A stretch of DNA of 64,000 bases from Sinomicrobium weinanense (GCF_018863395.1 NZ_JAHKRR010000004.1:248001-312000); one strand, 5' to 3'; shown: positions 16,367 through 25,532, counted from the stretch's first letter. The notes: a model not told the origin generated them from the sequence alone. Translations and numbers: made by a program.

Positions 16367-17299
16367 GTGAAACGAAGAACATTTGTACAAAATTCTCTTA
16401 TGGCAACCCTGGGAGCTTCGGTGACTACCACCGGAGCTTTCGGTTTTGCAGGGAATGCGAAAGAAAAACAACAAGGAAAACACAATTTTAACCTGAAGTA
16501 TGCCCCTCATGAAGGGATGTTCAAACACAATGCCGGGGGAGATATTATTTCCCAGCTCGAATACATGGCCGAACAGGGCTTTACTGCTCTTGAAGACAAT
16601 GGTATGAGCGGGCGCTCTGTCAATGTGCAGGAAGCTATGGCCAAAACCATGCAGGACCTTGACATAGAGATGGGGGTGTTCGTAGCCCATAAAATATACT
16701 GGTCTGAACCCAACCTGGCCAGCGGGGATAAAGGGAAACGCGAAGAATTTCTGTCTGACATCCGGAAGTCCGTTGAGGTGGCCAAACGGGTTAATGCCAA
16801 ATGGGTAACTGTTGTTCCCGGTCATGTAGATCTCAGGAAAGAACCCGGTTATCAGACAGCCAATGTAGTGGAATCCCTGAAACAGGCGGCCGGGATCCTC
16901 GAACCGCACGGTATAACCATGGTCCTGGAACCGCTCAATTATATGAACCACCCCGGGATGTTCCTCACCAAGTCTGCGCAGGCCTATGAAGTATGTAAGG
17001 CTGTAAACTCGCCTTCCTGCAAGATACTCTACGATATCTATCATCAACAGATCACCGAAGGTAACCTTATCCCGAATATCGAAGCCAGCTGGGACGAGAT
17101 CGCTTATTTCCAGGTAGGCGACAACCCCGGAAGAAACGAACCCACTACGGGCGAAATAAACTACAGGAACGTATTCAAATACATTTACGACAAAGGGTTT
17201 AAGGGTATAGTAGGTATGGAACATGGAAATTCCAGGCCGGATACCGAAGGCGAACTTGCCGTGATAGAAGCCTATAAAAAAGTAGACGACTTTCTGTAA
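16367..17299 (+). CDS. Hydroxypyruvate isomerase family TIM barrel, Tat-exported
   Basis: Third gene of the GMC operon, a 310-residue TIM barrel of the Hyi type. A GTG start at 16367 gives a clean twin-arginine N-terminus (KRRTFVQNSLMATLG); the TTG at 16349 would add six residues. Metal/active-site stretches in family order are MVLEPLNYMNH, ILYDIYHQQITEGN, YFQVGDNPGRNEP and GIVGMEHGNS. The match to bacterial hydroxypyruvate isomerase is good, but the export signal and gene partners argue for a periplasmic sugar-related substrate instead of hydroxypyruvate. Confidence 0.85.
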   Translation: MKRRTFVQNSLMATLGASVTTTGAFGFAGNAKEKQQGKHNFNLKYAPHEGMFKHNAGGDIISQLEYMAEQGFTALEDNGMSGRSVNVQEAMAKTMQDLDIEMGVFVAHKIYWSEPNLASGDKGKREEFLSDIRKSVEVAKRVNAKWVTVVPGHVDLRKEPGYQTANVVESLKQAAGILEPHGITMVLEPLNYMNHPGMFLTKSAQAYEVCKAVNSPSCKILYDIYHQQITEGNLIPNIEASWDEIAYFQVGDNPGRNEPTTGEINYRNVFKYIYDKGFKGIVGMEHGNSRPDTEGELAVIEAYKKVDDFL

Positions 17300-17323
17300 A
17301 CCAATAGGCGCATCACATGTAAA

Positions 17324-17410
17324 AAGAGGGAGTCTAAAAAGTAGCATTTCCGTCAACCTGAAACAAGTTGAGAATGACGAGGAGTTATAAGACTTTTTAG
17401 ATACCCTCTT
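17324..17410. terminator. Bidirectional terminator-like hairpin with nested repeat
   Basis: Arms 17324-17342 and 17392-17410 (AAGAGGGAGTCTAAAAAGT against its complement, 17 of 19) lie between the convergent Hyi and VOC genes, with T/A-rich flanks on both sides. The loop carries CGTCAACCTGAAACAAGTTG followed by AGAATGACG, itself an inverted repeat. The right arm touches the VOC stop codon. Confidence 0.75.
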
Positions 17411-18074
17411 ACTTTTTTTCCGGGTCCAGGGTAAATTCGCAGTCGCGCTGGTTTGTGGTAAATATAACCTTGGTTCGGTAGGCCGTGGATCTTTTGTCTG
17501 TTGGGAACCAGTTTCTCCTGTTGCTCGCTAGGATAAACAGGCCGTCTTCATCCCCCATAACGGTAAAGTGTTCCTGTGGCGGTTGCTTGGGATACAGGTC
17601 TACGCCATATTCGGAGGTTATGGCCGAGGCCAGTTTCGGAACATCGTCTGTCACCAGGCCTATTTCGCTTAGATGAAGCACAGAAGACCCGTCAAATGTC
17701 CTGCCCGATACATTTTTCAGATCGTAGCGGGTAATGTATTCCAGTACATTTCCATTGTTATCATAGAAATAGAAGGACTTTGCGTTCCAGCTTGTGAAAT
17801 CTGCTATGGTCTTTCCGGGTGACACGGGCAGGATGTGCACTTTTTCCTTCATCTGGCCATGGGCCTCTTTCAGCCTGTTGTTTGGAATGTCAAAAGCCAG
17901 GTGATATACGGGGTGAAGCCCCTCTGACCTGTGGAAAAACAGTGTGGTCATTCCCGCTTCGATACGGAGTAGCGATGCCTCGCCGGGCGCAACACGGAAC
18001 CCCAGGACCTTGCGGTAAAAATTTTCGGTCCCCGACAGGTCGTCTGTTAACAGGTGTATCTCTTTTAGTTTCAT
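17409..18074 (-). CDS. VOC (glyoxalase/dioxygenase-like) family protein
   Basis: Cytosolic protein with two vicinal-oxygen-chelate modules. Module 1 (residues 1-125) begins MKLKEIHLLTDDLSGTENFY, with a His at 7 and FYFYDNNGNVLEYITRYD supplying a Glu in the usual metal-ligand position. Module 2 (about 133-200) begins LHLSEIGLVTDDVPKLASAI and has PPQEHFTVMGDEDGLFILAS, with fewer ligand residues. It may be a glyoxalase-type lyase, dioxygenase or resistance protein; the sequence alone does not decide. The stop of nudK is 7 bp upstream, so both genes are probably one transcript. Confidence 0.8.
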   Translation of the reverse strand: MKLKEIHLLTDDLSGTENFYRKVLGFRVAPGEASLLRIEAGMTTLFFHRSEGLHPVYHLAFDIPNNRLKEAHGQMKEKVHILPVSPGKTIADFTSWNAKSFYFYDNNGNVLEYITRYDLKNVSGRTFDGSSVLHLSEIGLVTDDVPKLASAITSEYGVDLYPKQPPQEHFTVMGDEDGLFILASNRRNWFPTDKRSTAYRTKVIFTTNQRDCEFTLDPEKK

Positions 18075-18081
18075 TTTGGTT

Positions 18082-18666
18082 TCAGGAAAACAGTCCGTTT
18101 ATCCGGGCATATTGCAGGAGCATGATGGTCTTGGCATCCTTTATCCGGCCGTCGGCGATCATGTTCATGGCCTCCTCGAAAGGTATTTCGAGGACCTCGA
18201 TCTCTTCGTGCTCGCTGGCTACTCCGCCGCCCTCGCTCACTTTCATCTCCGGGGTGTATTCGCCGGTAAAGAAATGAATGATCTCCGTAACAGAGCCGGG
18301 AGACATATAGGATTCGAATATCTTGCGGACTTCGGTGATCCTGTATCCTGTTTCTTCTTCCGCTTCCCGTTTGATGCACTCTTCCGGGCTGTCTTCGTCC
18401 AGCAGCCCTGCACAAGCCTCGATCATCATTCCGGTGTCGTTACCGTTGAGGTAGGTTGGCATCCGGAATTGCCTGGTGAGTACAACGGTTTTGTTCTGCT
18501 GGTTATAGAGCAGTATGGTGGCGCCATTGCCACGGTCGTATGCTTCCCGTTGCTGGACCTGCCATTTTCCGTTTTTCTCCCGGTATTCGAAAGTGGCTTT
18601 CTTTAAAATGTACCAGTTATCCGACAGGATATCGATCTTCAGGTTCCTTATTTTGGAGTTACTCAT
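18082..18666 (-). CDS. nudK: GDP-mannose pyrophosphatase (Nudix hydrolase)
   Basis: Hydrolyses GDP-mannose and related sugar nucleotides. The Nudix box region [20 protein letters not shown] then ETGYRI and the following [17 protein letters not shown] closely follow E. coli NudK along the whole length, including [21 protein letters not shown] and a C-terminal hydrophobic tail. Length 194 matches. It is the first gene of a two-gene unit with the VOC protein. Confidence 0.9.
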   Translation of the reverse strand: MSNSKIRNLKIDILSDNWYILKKATFEYREKNGKWQVQQREAYDRGNGATILLYNQQNKTVVLTRQFRMPTYLNGNDTGMMIEACAGLLDEDSPEECIKREAEEETGYRITEVRKIFESYMSPGSVTEIIHFFTGEYTPEMKVSEGGGVASEHEEIEVLEIPFEEAMNMIADGRIKDAKTIMLLQYARINGLFS

Positions 18667-18691
18667 AATTCTTCCCTTAATTTACAAAAAA

Positions 18692-18725
18692 TAATCCCTC
18701 ATTCCCAAAAAAAGGGAAGAGGGAT
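18692..18725. repeat. Short inverted repeat ahead of nudK
   Basis: ATCCCTC-ATTCCC, seven A residues, then GGGAA-GAGGGAT form an interrupted hairpin 28 bp upstream of the nudK start and downstream of the cytochrome c stop. It may end cytochrome c transcription. Confidence 0.45.
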
Positions 18726-18765
18726 GGATCATATATGTCATAAAATTATAATTGAAGCACGGAGT

Positions 18766-18846
18766 GGTTCAAGGTTTAAAGTTGTAGGTTGCAGGTTGTA
18801 AGTTTTAATCCAACCTGTGACCTGTAACCTGTAACATCGAACACCG
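18766..18846. repeat. Heptamer-repeat hairpin (GGTTGCA type)
   Basis: Left words GGTTCAA GGTTTAA AGTTGTA GGTTGCA GGTTGTA AGTTTTA; right words AACCTGT GACCTGT AACCTGT AACATCG AACACCG. About 24 bp can pair if G-T pairs are allowed. It resembles the element at 3104-3184. Confidence 0.85.
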
Positions 18847-18911
18847 ATCACGATTTAGCCCCATCTTTCTGCATATAGCGTGTTTGTCCGGGAAAATAAA
18901 CAAAGCCCTGT

Positions 18912-19400
18912 CTAAAGTGTTCTCAAAAACTCAGCAATGGCCCGGGCCTCTTCTTCCGTGAGATTCTGGTTGAGCATCAGGGTGCCGTTGTATTCTTCTA
19001 CAAGGGCTTTTGCAATGGGGTCTTCTTTTTGCATGACGTCGGGATTGAGCATCATGTTCATCACCCACTCCGGGCTCCTGCGTTCGTAAATCCCTTGCAG
19101 GTCAGGGCCTATGAATTTCTGGTCTACTTTATGGCAGGCCGTGCATTTGGTTTTAAATGCTTCTTCTCCCTGGGACACCATGTTCTGGTCGATATCCCCG
19201 AATTCTACTTCCTCAATAGGGCCTATTCCCTTATTATCAAGGTCAACCGGGACCTTGGAGGCTTCTGCACCTGCATTGTCGGCTTTCTTTTCGGTCTTTG
19301 TTCTTTCGTAGCTGAATTTTTCCTTTTTCTCTTTTTTCTCTCCGCAACTTACCAATACCATGGCAGTGCCCAGTGCCATTGTTAGCAATATTTTTTTCAT
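18912..19400 (-). CDS. Lipoprotein cytochrome c (single heme)
   Basis: Periplasmic membrane-anchored electron carrier, 162 residues. The signal ends in the lipobox LVSC (Cys19), then a charged K/E linker. One heme site CTACH (about residues 94-98), with IGPDLQGIYERRSPEWV typical of class I c-type domains and a Met in the NGTLMLNQNLT segment as likely sixth ligand; the C-terminal TEEEARAIAEFLRTL helix closes the fold. It stands 1.6 kb from the GMC/subunit-3 operon and is a natural electron acceptor for it, though on the other strand. That link is inference. Confidence 0.88.
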   Translation of the reverse strand: MKKILLTMALGTAMVLVSCGEKKEKKEKFSYERTKTEKKADNAGAEASKVPVDLDNKGIGPIEEVEFGDIDQNMVSQGEEAFKTKCTACHKVDQKFIGPDLQGIYERRSPEWVMNMMLNPDVMQKEDPIAKALVEEYNGTLMLNQNLTEEEARAIAEFLRTL

Positions 19401-19735
19401 CTGTTAAGCGTTTGCAGCCGGGGGATAAGTCGTAAAACATACTTTTAACTCGGATAATGAGATATATCCGGACCGGCTTTTTCGTTATTAATGGTTTTAA
19501 GCCACTAATATAAGTAATAAAACAGATTCTTCCGGGTGTTTTAGTATATTTTAAATCTCTTTTTGTGATATTTGGAAGCGTTGTTTAGTTTTGGAGTTCG
19601 GGAGTCTGGGAGTTTATGAGGATGTTCTTACCTCTCTGATAACCGGCTTGAAACTCCTTAACTCCAAAACTCCAAAAACTAAAAAAAATCTTACCTTTAC
19701 AACTATTATGCGTGCATAAGATTTAAAAGAGAGCG
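19401..19735. other. 335-bp intergenic spacer (cytochrome c / thioesterase, divergent)
   Basis: No credible ORF. It holds AT-rich sequence and, at 19587-19681, an inverted repeat built of 7-8 nt words: TTTGGAG TTCGGGAG TCTGGGAG on the left and AAACTCC TTAACTCC AAAACTCC on the right. Promoters for both flanking genes must lie here, but no full consensus was found. Confidence 0.6.
19587..19681. repeat. 7-8 nt tandem-repeat hairpin (GGGAGTC type)
   Basis: Words ending in GGAG/GGGAG repeat three to four times, then after about 40 nt the complementary CTCC words repeat four times. Related single-arm words occur at 50830-50868. Confidence 0.7.
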
Positions 19736-20218
19736 ATGATGTATTTCAAAGAATTTGATATACGGTGGAGCGATATTGATGCCAACCGTCACCTGGCCAA
19801 TTCGGCCTATATCAATTTTATGAGTCATACCCGTATGTCATTCCTTATAGCGAACGGGCTTACTCAAAAAGAACTGGCAAAACACCGTGTAGGGCCGGTA
19901 GTGTTTTATGAGCATGTGTATTATTTCAGGGAGGTCTTTCCCGGAAAACCGGTTAAAGTGTCCCTGGAGTTGGCCGGCACGAGCGAGGACGGCAGGTTTT
20001 TTGAATTTCACCACAATTTTTATGACCACAAAGGGAGGAATTTTGCCCACTGCGAAATGATGGGGGCCTGGATAGATATGAATACGAGGAAACTCACCGG
20101 GCTTCCCCCCGATTTTCTACATATCCTCGACCACCTGCCTAAGACCGAAGGCTTTAAGGTGCTCACCAGCGAAGACACCCGTAAATTCGGTAAAAAGCCG
20201 AAAGATCTGGAAGGATAA
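19736..20218 (+). CDS. Acyl-CoA thioesterase (4HBT hotdog fold)
   Basis: A 160-residue hotdog-fold thioesterase. The N-terminal FDIRWSDIDANRHLANSAYI has the family's D-x-x-x-H catalytic pattern (Asp and His of DIDANRH) and the following helix MSHTRMSFL; the sheet YYFREVFPGKPVKVSLEL and the strand NFAHCEMMGAWIDM are characteristic. It is a stand-alone gene ahead of the siderophore locus, converging with the siderophore acyltransferase 28 bp away. The acyl-CoA substrate is unknown; a role in supplying acyl groups to the siderophore is possible but unsupported. Confidence 0.85.
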   Translation: MMYFKEFDIRWSDIDANRHLANSAYINFMSHTRMSFLIANGLTQKELAKHRVGPVVFYEHVYYFREVFPGKPVKVSLELAGTSEDGRFFEFHHNFYDHKGRNFAHCEMMGAWIDMNTRKLTGLPPDFLHILDHLPKTEGFKVLTSEDTRKFGKKPKDLEG

Positions 20219-20246
20219 TGGAGTTATCGGGATGCTTATTGCCCTG

Positions 20247-20843
20247 CTAGTCCGGGATCCCGGATCGGGCTGAAATATAATGTTCCCTGCTGCAAAATGC
20301 CAGATAAGCGTCCTTTTCCGGCAGGGAGATCTGTTTTTGGTATACAAATCCCGCGCGCTTGTTGAGCCGGTGTATTTTTTTGTTCCTGACATCGGGTTCC
20401 ACGACAACTCTCTGTATCCTTTCTTCACTGAACAGGAAATCGAGTATGGTGGTGAATATATGCCGGGTAAATGAAGGGATCCGGCGTTCGGGCGGAGCTA
20501 CGAGAACATGCATGCCCATATCGGAATCCTGTACTTCAAAATGTTCTTTTAAAGAGGTGAGCCCGGGGTAGTAACGTTCGAGCAAAAAGCTCTTTTTCCC
20601 GTTAAAATATCCGGTGAAAACATCGGTATGCCTGCTGTTTATCAATTCGTCATAAGCCTTTTTTACATCATCAACACTTGTGTTGAGCATTTGCCAGTAT
20701 TTTGCACGTTCATGGTTGACCCAGCGGTGGAGGTCGTGGCAATCCTGTTCCAGGTTAAACGGGGACAGGGAAAAATCTCCGAGGCCCGGGACGGATCTTG
20801 TGAATATGCCGGGGCCTGATAGCGAATTTTCAATATGTTTCAT
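20247..20843 (-). CDS. Siderophore N-acyltransferase (AlcB/IucB/RhbD-like GNAT)
   Basis: Acyl-CoA-dependent acyltransferase that acylates an N-hydroxylated diamine, giving the hydroxamate. The family opening FSLSPFNLEQDCHDLHRWVN and YWQMLNTS are followed by the GNAT core MGMHVLVAPPERRIPSFTRH and VVVEPDVRNKKIHRLNKRAG, then FVYQKQISLPEKDAYL. Length 198 fits AlcB. It is the last gene of the leftward siderophore operon. The acyl donor (acetyl- or succinyl-CoA) cannot be read from the sequence, and it decides whether the product is citrate-capped or a polyhydroxamate chain. Confidence 0.88.
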   Translation of the reverse strand: MKHIENSLSGPGIFTRSVPGLGDFSLSPFNLEQDCHDLHRWVNHERAKYWQMLNTSVDDVKKAYDELINSRHTDVFTGYFNGKKSFLLERYYPGLTSLKEHFEVQDSDMGMHVLVAPPERRIPSFTRHIFTTILDFLFSEERIQRVVVEPDVRNKKIHRLNKRAGFVYQKQISLPEKDAYLAFCSREHYISARSGIPD

Positions 20844-20938
20844 CTGTTTTTTTTATTTGTTTTTCATAGGTCAGATGTAATGCCCAAAGAACATATCGGC
20901 TGGTTTGCACAAATTGTTAATGGGCATTTCATAGCAGT

Positions 20939-22336
20939 TTATAGTTTTATAGATTTCCATTTTTCTGTTCTGAATACGGCAATGCAACACAATGCCAGAA
21001 TGACTTCCGAACTTACAATAGCAATAAAGATGCCTTTGGGGCCTCCGTTCAAAAGGATGGCCAGTATGTAGGCTGCCGGAAGTTGAACGATGTAGAAGGT
21101 CAGTATATAAAGCAGGGTAACGGTATTGATCTGCCCTGCGGCATTCAGGGAGCGGGAGATCACCATGGTATATCCGAAAAAGAGGTAGGCGATGGCCATA
21201 TAGCGGAGATACAGCACGGTGTTTTTTGCGACAGACGGATCATCGGTAAACAGGGAAGCCACCGAGTCTGTGAACAATAAAAGCGCAAGGGCAATGGCAC
21301 TGAGAAATGCCATATTGAATATCCCGGTGATCCAGACAGACCGTGCTGCCCTTTCCGGCTGGCCTGCCCCGAGGTTTTGCCCCGTCAGTACGCCTGCCGC
21401 ATTGGCGATGCCCCAGGCGGGCAGGGCAGTGAACAGGATAATACGGTTGGCGATGACATAACCCGCCAGGGCGCTTTCTCCGAGTAATGAAACCACAGCG
21501 ATCATAAGAAACCTGCTCGATGCAGGTACCAGATATTGGGCTGTTCCTGCGGCTCCCAGGCGCCATAGTTTTTTCATGACCGCTATAACGGGTTTCCACT
21601 GTTGTTTGTCAAAAGACAATACACTTTGATCTCTTCGAAGGTAAATGTATTGGTATAGAACGGCAGCAAGGTTGGCAAACCCGGTGGCCCAGGCCGCTCC
21701 CGGAAGGCCGAGGGCAGGGAAGGGGTCGGGACCGAAAATAAGAACGGCGCACAACACTGCATTGATGGCATTGCAAAGCAACAGGGAACGCATGGCCATT
21801 GCAGCCTGGCCCGCACCCCGGAATATGGCATTCATCAATACCCGCAGGACCATGAACAGCACGCTTCCGAACATAATGGTCGTATAGCTGCTCCCTTCCA
21901 GGACCATGTTTTCCGATGCTCCGGCGAATTTCAGTATGTTTTTGTGAAAAACCATTCCCGTGCCACTGAATAAAAGGGCGACGACTACTCCCGAATAAAT
22001 GGCCTGCACCGCAGCAGATGTTGCTTCACGGCCTTTCTTTTCCCCGACACGCCTGGAAATTATGGCCGTGGCGGCGATACCTAGGCCCACGGCAACCGAA
22101 TGAAAAAGAATAATTACCGAATTGGTAATTCCCGATATGGTAACGGCACTTTCGCCCAGGCTGCTTATAAAAAGGAGGTCCACCATTACGAACAGGGATT
22201 CCAGTGCCAGTTCCATCATGGAAGGAAAAGACAGCAGAAAAGTGGCCCGGGCCACGTTGCCGGAAGTGAAATCCTTTTCCGTCCCCCGGACCGCTGTTTT
22301 GAATAGACCGAATAAGGATTGGATCTTAGCGGGCAT
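20939..22336 (-). CDS. MATE family efflux transporter (probable siderophore exporter)
   Basis: Multidrug/toxin extrusion-type antiporter, 465 residues with 12 predicted helices in two MatE halves. Half 1 begins FLLSFPSMMELALESLFVMV; half 2 begins after the loop near residue 245 with RLGAAGTAQYLVPASSRFL, and GQNLGAGQPERAARSV is the conserved inter-helix motif. The gene starts 11 bp after the N-hydroxylase stop on the same strand and lies within the siderophore operon, which makes siderophore export its likely job. Other NIS loci often use MFS exporters for this step. Confidence 0.9.
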   Translation of the reverse strand: MPAKIQSLFGLFKTAVRGTEKDFTSGNVARATFLLSFPSMMELALESLFVMVDLLFISSLGESAVTISGITNSVIILFHSVAVGLGIAATAIISRRVGEKKGREATSAAVQAIYSGVVVALLFSGTGMVFHKNILKFAGASENMVLEGSSYTTIMFGSVLFMVLRVLMNAIFRGAGQAAMAMRSLLLCNAINAVLCAVLIFGPDPFPALGLPGAAWATGFANLAAVLYQYIYLRRDQSVLSFDKQQWKPVIAVMKKLWRLGAAGTAQYLVPASSRFLMIAVVSLLGESALAGYVIANRIILFTALPAWGIANAAGVLTGQNLGAGQPERAARSVWITGIFNMAFLSAIALALLLFTDSVASLFTDDPSVAKNTVLYLRYMAIAYLFFGYTMVISRSLNAAGQINTVTLLYILTFYIVQLPAAYILAILLNGGPKGIFIAIVSSEVILALCCIAVFRTEKWKSIKL

Positions 22337-22347
22337 TTCTCTGTTGT

Positions 22348-23670
22348 TTACGACATGAACAGTTTCTCTGCAAAAACATCTGTGTGTTCCGTACCAAACT
22401 GTTGAAAGGCGGTCCGTTTTTCCACCGGGTATATTTCCCTGGCCGAAATACTGTTGATGATCCTTGAGTTCCGGTATGCGCCCATCCCCAGGTCCGGTGT
22501 TACAAAACCGTGGGTGTGCAGTTCTGCATTCTGAACGTATATTTCATTGTGATCCCTGTCTATCGTATAGTTCCTGCCTACATCGTATTTTCCTTCCTTA
22601 TTCCACAGGATACGATCGGAAACAGGTTCCAGGAACTCCGGGATCCTGTAAGTATAGCCTGTGGCCAGTATAAGCCCCTCCGTGTTGAAGGTATATTCCT
22701 TTTCCTGTTCTGTCTGGTAGAGTTCCATCGTAAAGCGGTTTTCCGTATAGGCGGCGTTCCGGCATTCGGAATTGGTCAGCAGGGAAGTGCGTACCGGAGC
22801 GGATAATCGTTTGGTATATAGCAGGTCGTATATATCGTTGATAAGATCGGTATTAATGCCTTTGTACAGTTGCTTTTGTTCGGAAAGCAGCCTCTGTTTC
22901 TTTTCGTAAGGAAGCGCATAGAAATAATCCACATAGTCCGGCGAGGTCATTTCCAGGGTAAGTTTGCTGTATTCCAGGGGAAAAAAGCGTGGGGACCGGG
23001 TTATCCAGTGTAGTTCGTACCCGTAGTGGTCAATGTCCAGGAGCAGGTCGTAATAGATTTCGGCGGCACTTTGACCGCTGCCCAGTATGGTGATGGATTT
23101 TTTGCGTTGTAATGCCTGTTTGTGATCCAGGTAGGCCGCGGAATGAATGGCTTTGTCCCGGATACCTTCACAACCCTTAGGAACAAAAGGAACCGTGCCT
23201 GTTCCGAGGACCAGCTTTTTGGCGTAACGGGCCTTTGCCTCACCTGTCGAGGTACATTGCGATACTACTTCATAGCATTTTTCGGTGTTGTTATAAAGCA
23301 CTTCCCGGACCTCATTTCCGAATCGTATGGCGGGCAATCGTTCTGCCACCCATTGACAATACATATTGTATTCATTGCGAAGCAGGAAAAAGTTTTCCCG
23401 GATATAGAAAGAATAGATCTTTTTGTGGTGTTTGGCGTAATTCAGGAAACTGAATTCACTAGTGGGATCTGCCAGGGTCACCAGGTCGGCGAGAAAGGGT
23501 ACCTGCAGCCTGGAATCAGAAAGCAACATGCCCGGATGCCAGTTAAAACCTTCCGCCCGGTCCAGGAACAGGGCAGAGACGTCTTTTACGGGATGCATCA
23601 ATGCAGCCAGTCCGAGGTTAAACGGACCTGTACCGATGCCTATAATATCATATTTATCCTTGTTTTTCAT
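22348..23670 (-). CDS. L-lysine/ornithine-type N-monooxygenase (siderophore diamine N-hydroxylase)
   Basis: FAD/NADPH-dependent N-hydroxylating monooxygenase, 440 residues, IucD/RhbE/DesB family. FAD loop GIGTGPFNLGLAAL (about 11-24), substrate/FAD segment WHPGMLLSDSRLQVPFLADL, NADPH loop TILGSGQSAAEIYYDL and the ATGY motif LILATGYTYRIPEFLEP are all intact. The next gene upstream encodes a PLP decarboxylase, so the natural substrate is probably a free diamine (cadaverine, putrescine or 1,3-diaminopropane) and not the amino acid itself. Confidence 0.93.
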   Translation of the reverse strand: MKNKDKYDIIGIGTGPFNLGLAALMHPVKDVSALFLDRAEGFNWHPGMLLSDSRLQVPFLADLVTLADPTSEFSFLNYAKHHKKIYSFYIRENFFLLRNEYNMYCQWVAERLPAIRFGNEVREVLYNNTEKCYEVVSQCTSTGEAKARYAKKLVLGTGTVPFVPKGCEGIRDKAIHSAAYLDHKQALQRKKSITILGSGQSAAEIYYDLLLDIDHYGYELHWITRSPRFFPLEYSKLTLEMTSPDYVDYFYALPYEKKQRLLSEQKQLYKGINTDLINDIYDLLYTKRLSAPVRTSLLTNSECRNAAYTENRFTMELYQTEQEKEYTFNTEGLILATGYTYRIPEFLEPVSDRILWNKEGKYDVGRNYTIDRDHNEIYVQNAELHTHGFVTPDLGMGAYRNSRIINSISAREIYPVEKRTAFQQFGTEHTDVFAEKLFMS

Positions 23671-23779
23671 AACATATTTATTTCGAGGGTTATCGGGTTT
23701 TAGCGTAACGGATGGGATGTGTTGAAAGAAAGTCCTGCTGGAAATTCCCCTTTAGCCATGCCGAATGTCTTTGTTGGGA

Positions 23780-25381
23780 TTAGTTTGTATACACCTGTCC
23801 TGGTCCCGGATAATCCTGGATGGAAGTGCCTGCGGATACGGGAATCTTTTTCTCCTCTTTATAAGAATTGCCATGGCCTTTGAGGATGTCCAGTATGCTA
23901 CGGATATCTTCTTCGGTGGTGATGGGGTTCAGCAGGGTGAACTTCAGGTAGAATTTCCCGTCGACCCGGGTACCTGCCACCAGGGCTTTCCCGTCGCTAA
24001 AAGTTTTTTTTCGGATGTATTCGTTCAATTTACAGAGGTCTGAGGTCGTTCGTTGATCGGGGATATAACGGAAAAGCAATACGCTGATGTCCGAACGGGT
24101 GAGCAATTCCAGTTCCGGGTCGTGTTCAATGATCCGGGCGGCCTGCCGGGTGGTATGGATGATGGTATCGATATAATCCCCGAGTTTTTCCTTTCCGAGC
24201 AGGCGCAGGGTAAACCATAGCTTAAGGGCATCGAACCGGCGTGTGGTCTGGGAAACCGATTTGTTTACCTGTGCCGGGAACTCTTCGTAATCCTGGTCCT
24301 CCGGGTTGAGGTAATCGGCATGGTGCTTAATGATCTGAAGGGTTCTTTTGTCCCGTACTACCACTGCGCTGCTGCTTATGGGCTGAAAAAAGGATTTGTG
24401 ATAGTCTATGGTAACGGAGTCCGCCAGCTCTATACCGTTGAGCATGTGCCTGTGAAGGGACGTCAACAGTAAACAACTGCCATAGGCGGCATCTACGTGA
24501 AACCAGAGCCCGTATTGCCGGGCTATACTGCCTATTTCATCCAGCGGGTCCACATTTCCAAAATCAGTGGTCCCGGCCGTGGCGACGATCGCTATGGGAA
24601 TATTACCGGCCTGTATTTCCCTTTGCAGGGCATTTTGCAGTGCCTCGGGATCCATACGGAAACGGTGGTCTGTTCCTACCTCTACAATAGCTTGTTCTCC
24701 CAAACCGAGAAGCGAAGCGTTTTTCAGGTTGCTGAAGTGGGCTTTTTCCGAGGCAAAAACGCGAAAGCGCGCTGCCTGTGGTGGATTCCCGGATCGTTTG
24801 ACCGAGTGTCCGAGCCTTTTCCTAGCATAGTGGTCACGGGCCAGTAAAAGTCCCGTAAGGTTGCTTTGTGTACCCCCGGAGGTGAATACCCCGTCGGCAT
24901 CGGTACCGAACCCTAACTGTTCGGCGGTCCAACTTATTAATCGTTGTTCCATAAGTGTGCCACCTGCACTCTGGTCCCAGGTGTCTAGTGAAGAATTGAT
25001 GGCGCTTATCAGTACTTCCGCAGCAAGGGCCGGGATTACCACCGGGCAGTTGAGATGGGCAATGTAATGGGGGAGATGAAAGGCAACGGCGTGGTCGGTA
25101 TAGAGCCGTTGTACCTCTTTCATCAGCTCTTCGTAGTTGTCCAGAGGGATGTCCATGTCGATCTCTGAAAACGGAGTATGAAGGTCTGCCGGCCTGACTC
25201 CGCTGAAAGGCTGCTGCTTTTGCCGGAGAAAGTTGAGCACTACCTGTTTGGCACGATCAATGGCTTCGTCGTAGGACAGGGAAGCCCCTCCGTGGAAAAT
25301 ATCTTTAAACGTATCGGAGGAAAGCCCGGTTGTAAGTACGCCGGACATGGAAACTTCAGAGCAGGATTTTTTTTCCATCAT
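23780..25381 (-). CDS. PLP-dependent amino acid decarboxylase (siderophore diamine synthesis)
   Basis: Group II PLP decarboxylase (DesA/RhbB/Ddc type) that makes the diamine backbone. ATG at 25381 (MMEKKS) gives 533 residues; a start at 25513 adds 44 residues with no family look and would run through the control region. The PLP Lys is in DYHKSFFQPIS (K329), with Asp of WFHVDAAYGS (about 297) and ATAGTTDFGNVDP earlier; TSGGTQSNLTGLL is the cofactor phosphate loop. First gene of the leftward operon. No L-2,4-diaminobutyrate aminotransferase lies nearby, so lysine to cadaverine is the simpler reading, but DABA cannot be excluded. Confidence 0.9.
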   Translation of the reverse strand: MMEKKSCSEVSMSGVLTTGLSSDTFKDIFHGGASLSYDEAIDRAKQVVLNFLRQKQQPFSGVRPADLHTPFSEIDMDIPLDNYEELMKEVQRLYTDHAVAFHLPHYIAHLNCPVVIPALAAEVLISAINSSLDTWDQSAGGTLMEQRLISWTAEQLGFGTDADGVFTSGGTQSNLTGLLLARDHYARKRLGHSVKRSGNPPQAARFRVFASEKAHFSNLKNASLLGLGEQAIVEVGTDHRFRMDPEALQNALQREIQAGNIPIAIVATAGTTDFGNVDPLDEIGSIARQYGLWFHVDAAYGSCLLLTSLHRHMLNGIELADSVTIDYHKSFFQPISSSAVVVRDKRTLQIIKHHADYLNPEDQDYEEFPAQVNKSVSQTTRRFDALKLWFTLRLLGKEKLGDYIDTIIHTTRQAARIIEHDPELELLTRSDISVLLFRYIPDQRTTSDLCKLNEYIRKKTFSDGKALVAGTRVDGKFYLKFTLLNPITTEEDIRSILDILKGHGNSYKEEKKIPVSAGTSIQDYPGPGQVYTN

Positions 25382-25532
25382 AGCTTTGATATTGGTTAAA
25401 TGGTACAGATTCAGGGTGTTCGGTACGGGCCATTTCCGGATAACCGGGAATATGATCGTCATTGACTGTATTTTCGGCAGACAGTGATTTGGGGCTTCCG
25501 TACGTGCAAACAAAAATCTAAATTATTATTGC

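Noticed and set aside
25382-25513. N-terminal extension of the decarboxylase by 44 residues
   Set aside because: The stretch is unlike the family and would reach into the operator region; the MMEKKS start is better placed.
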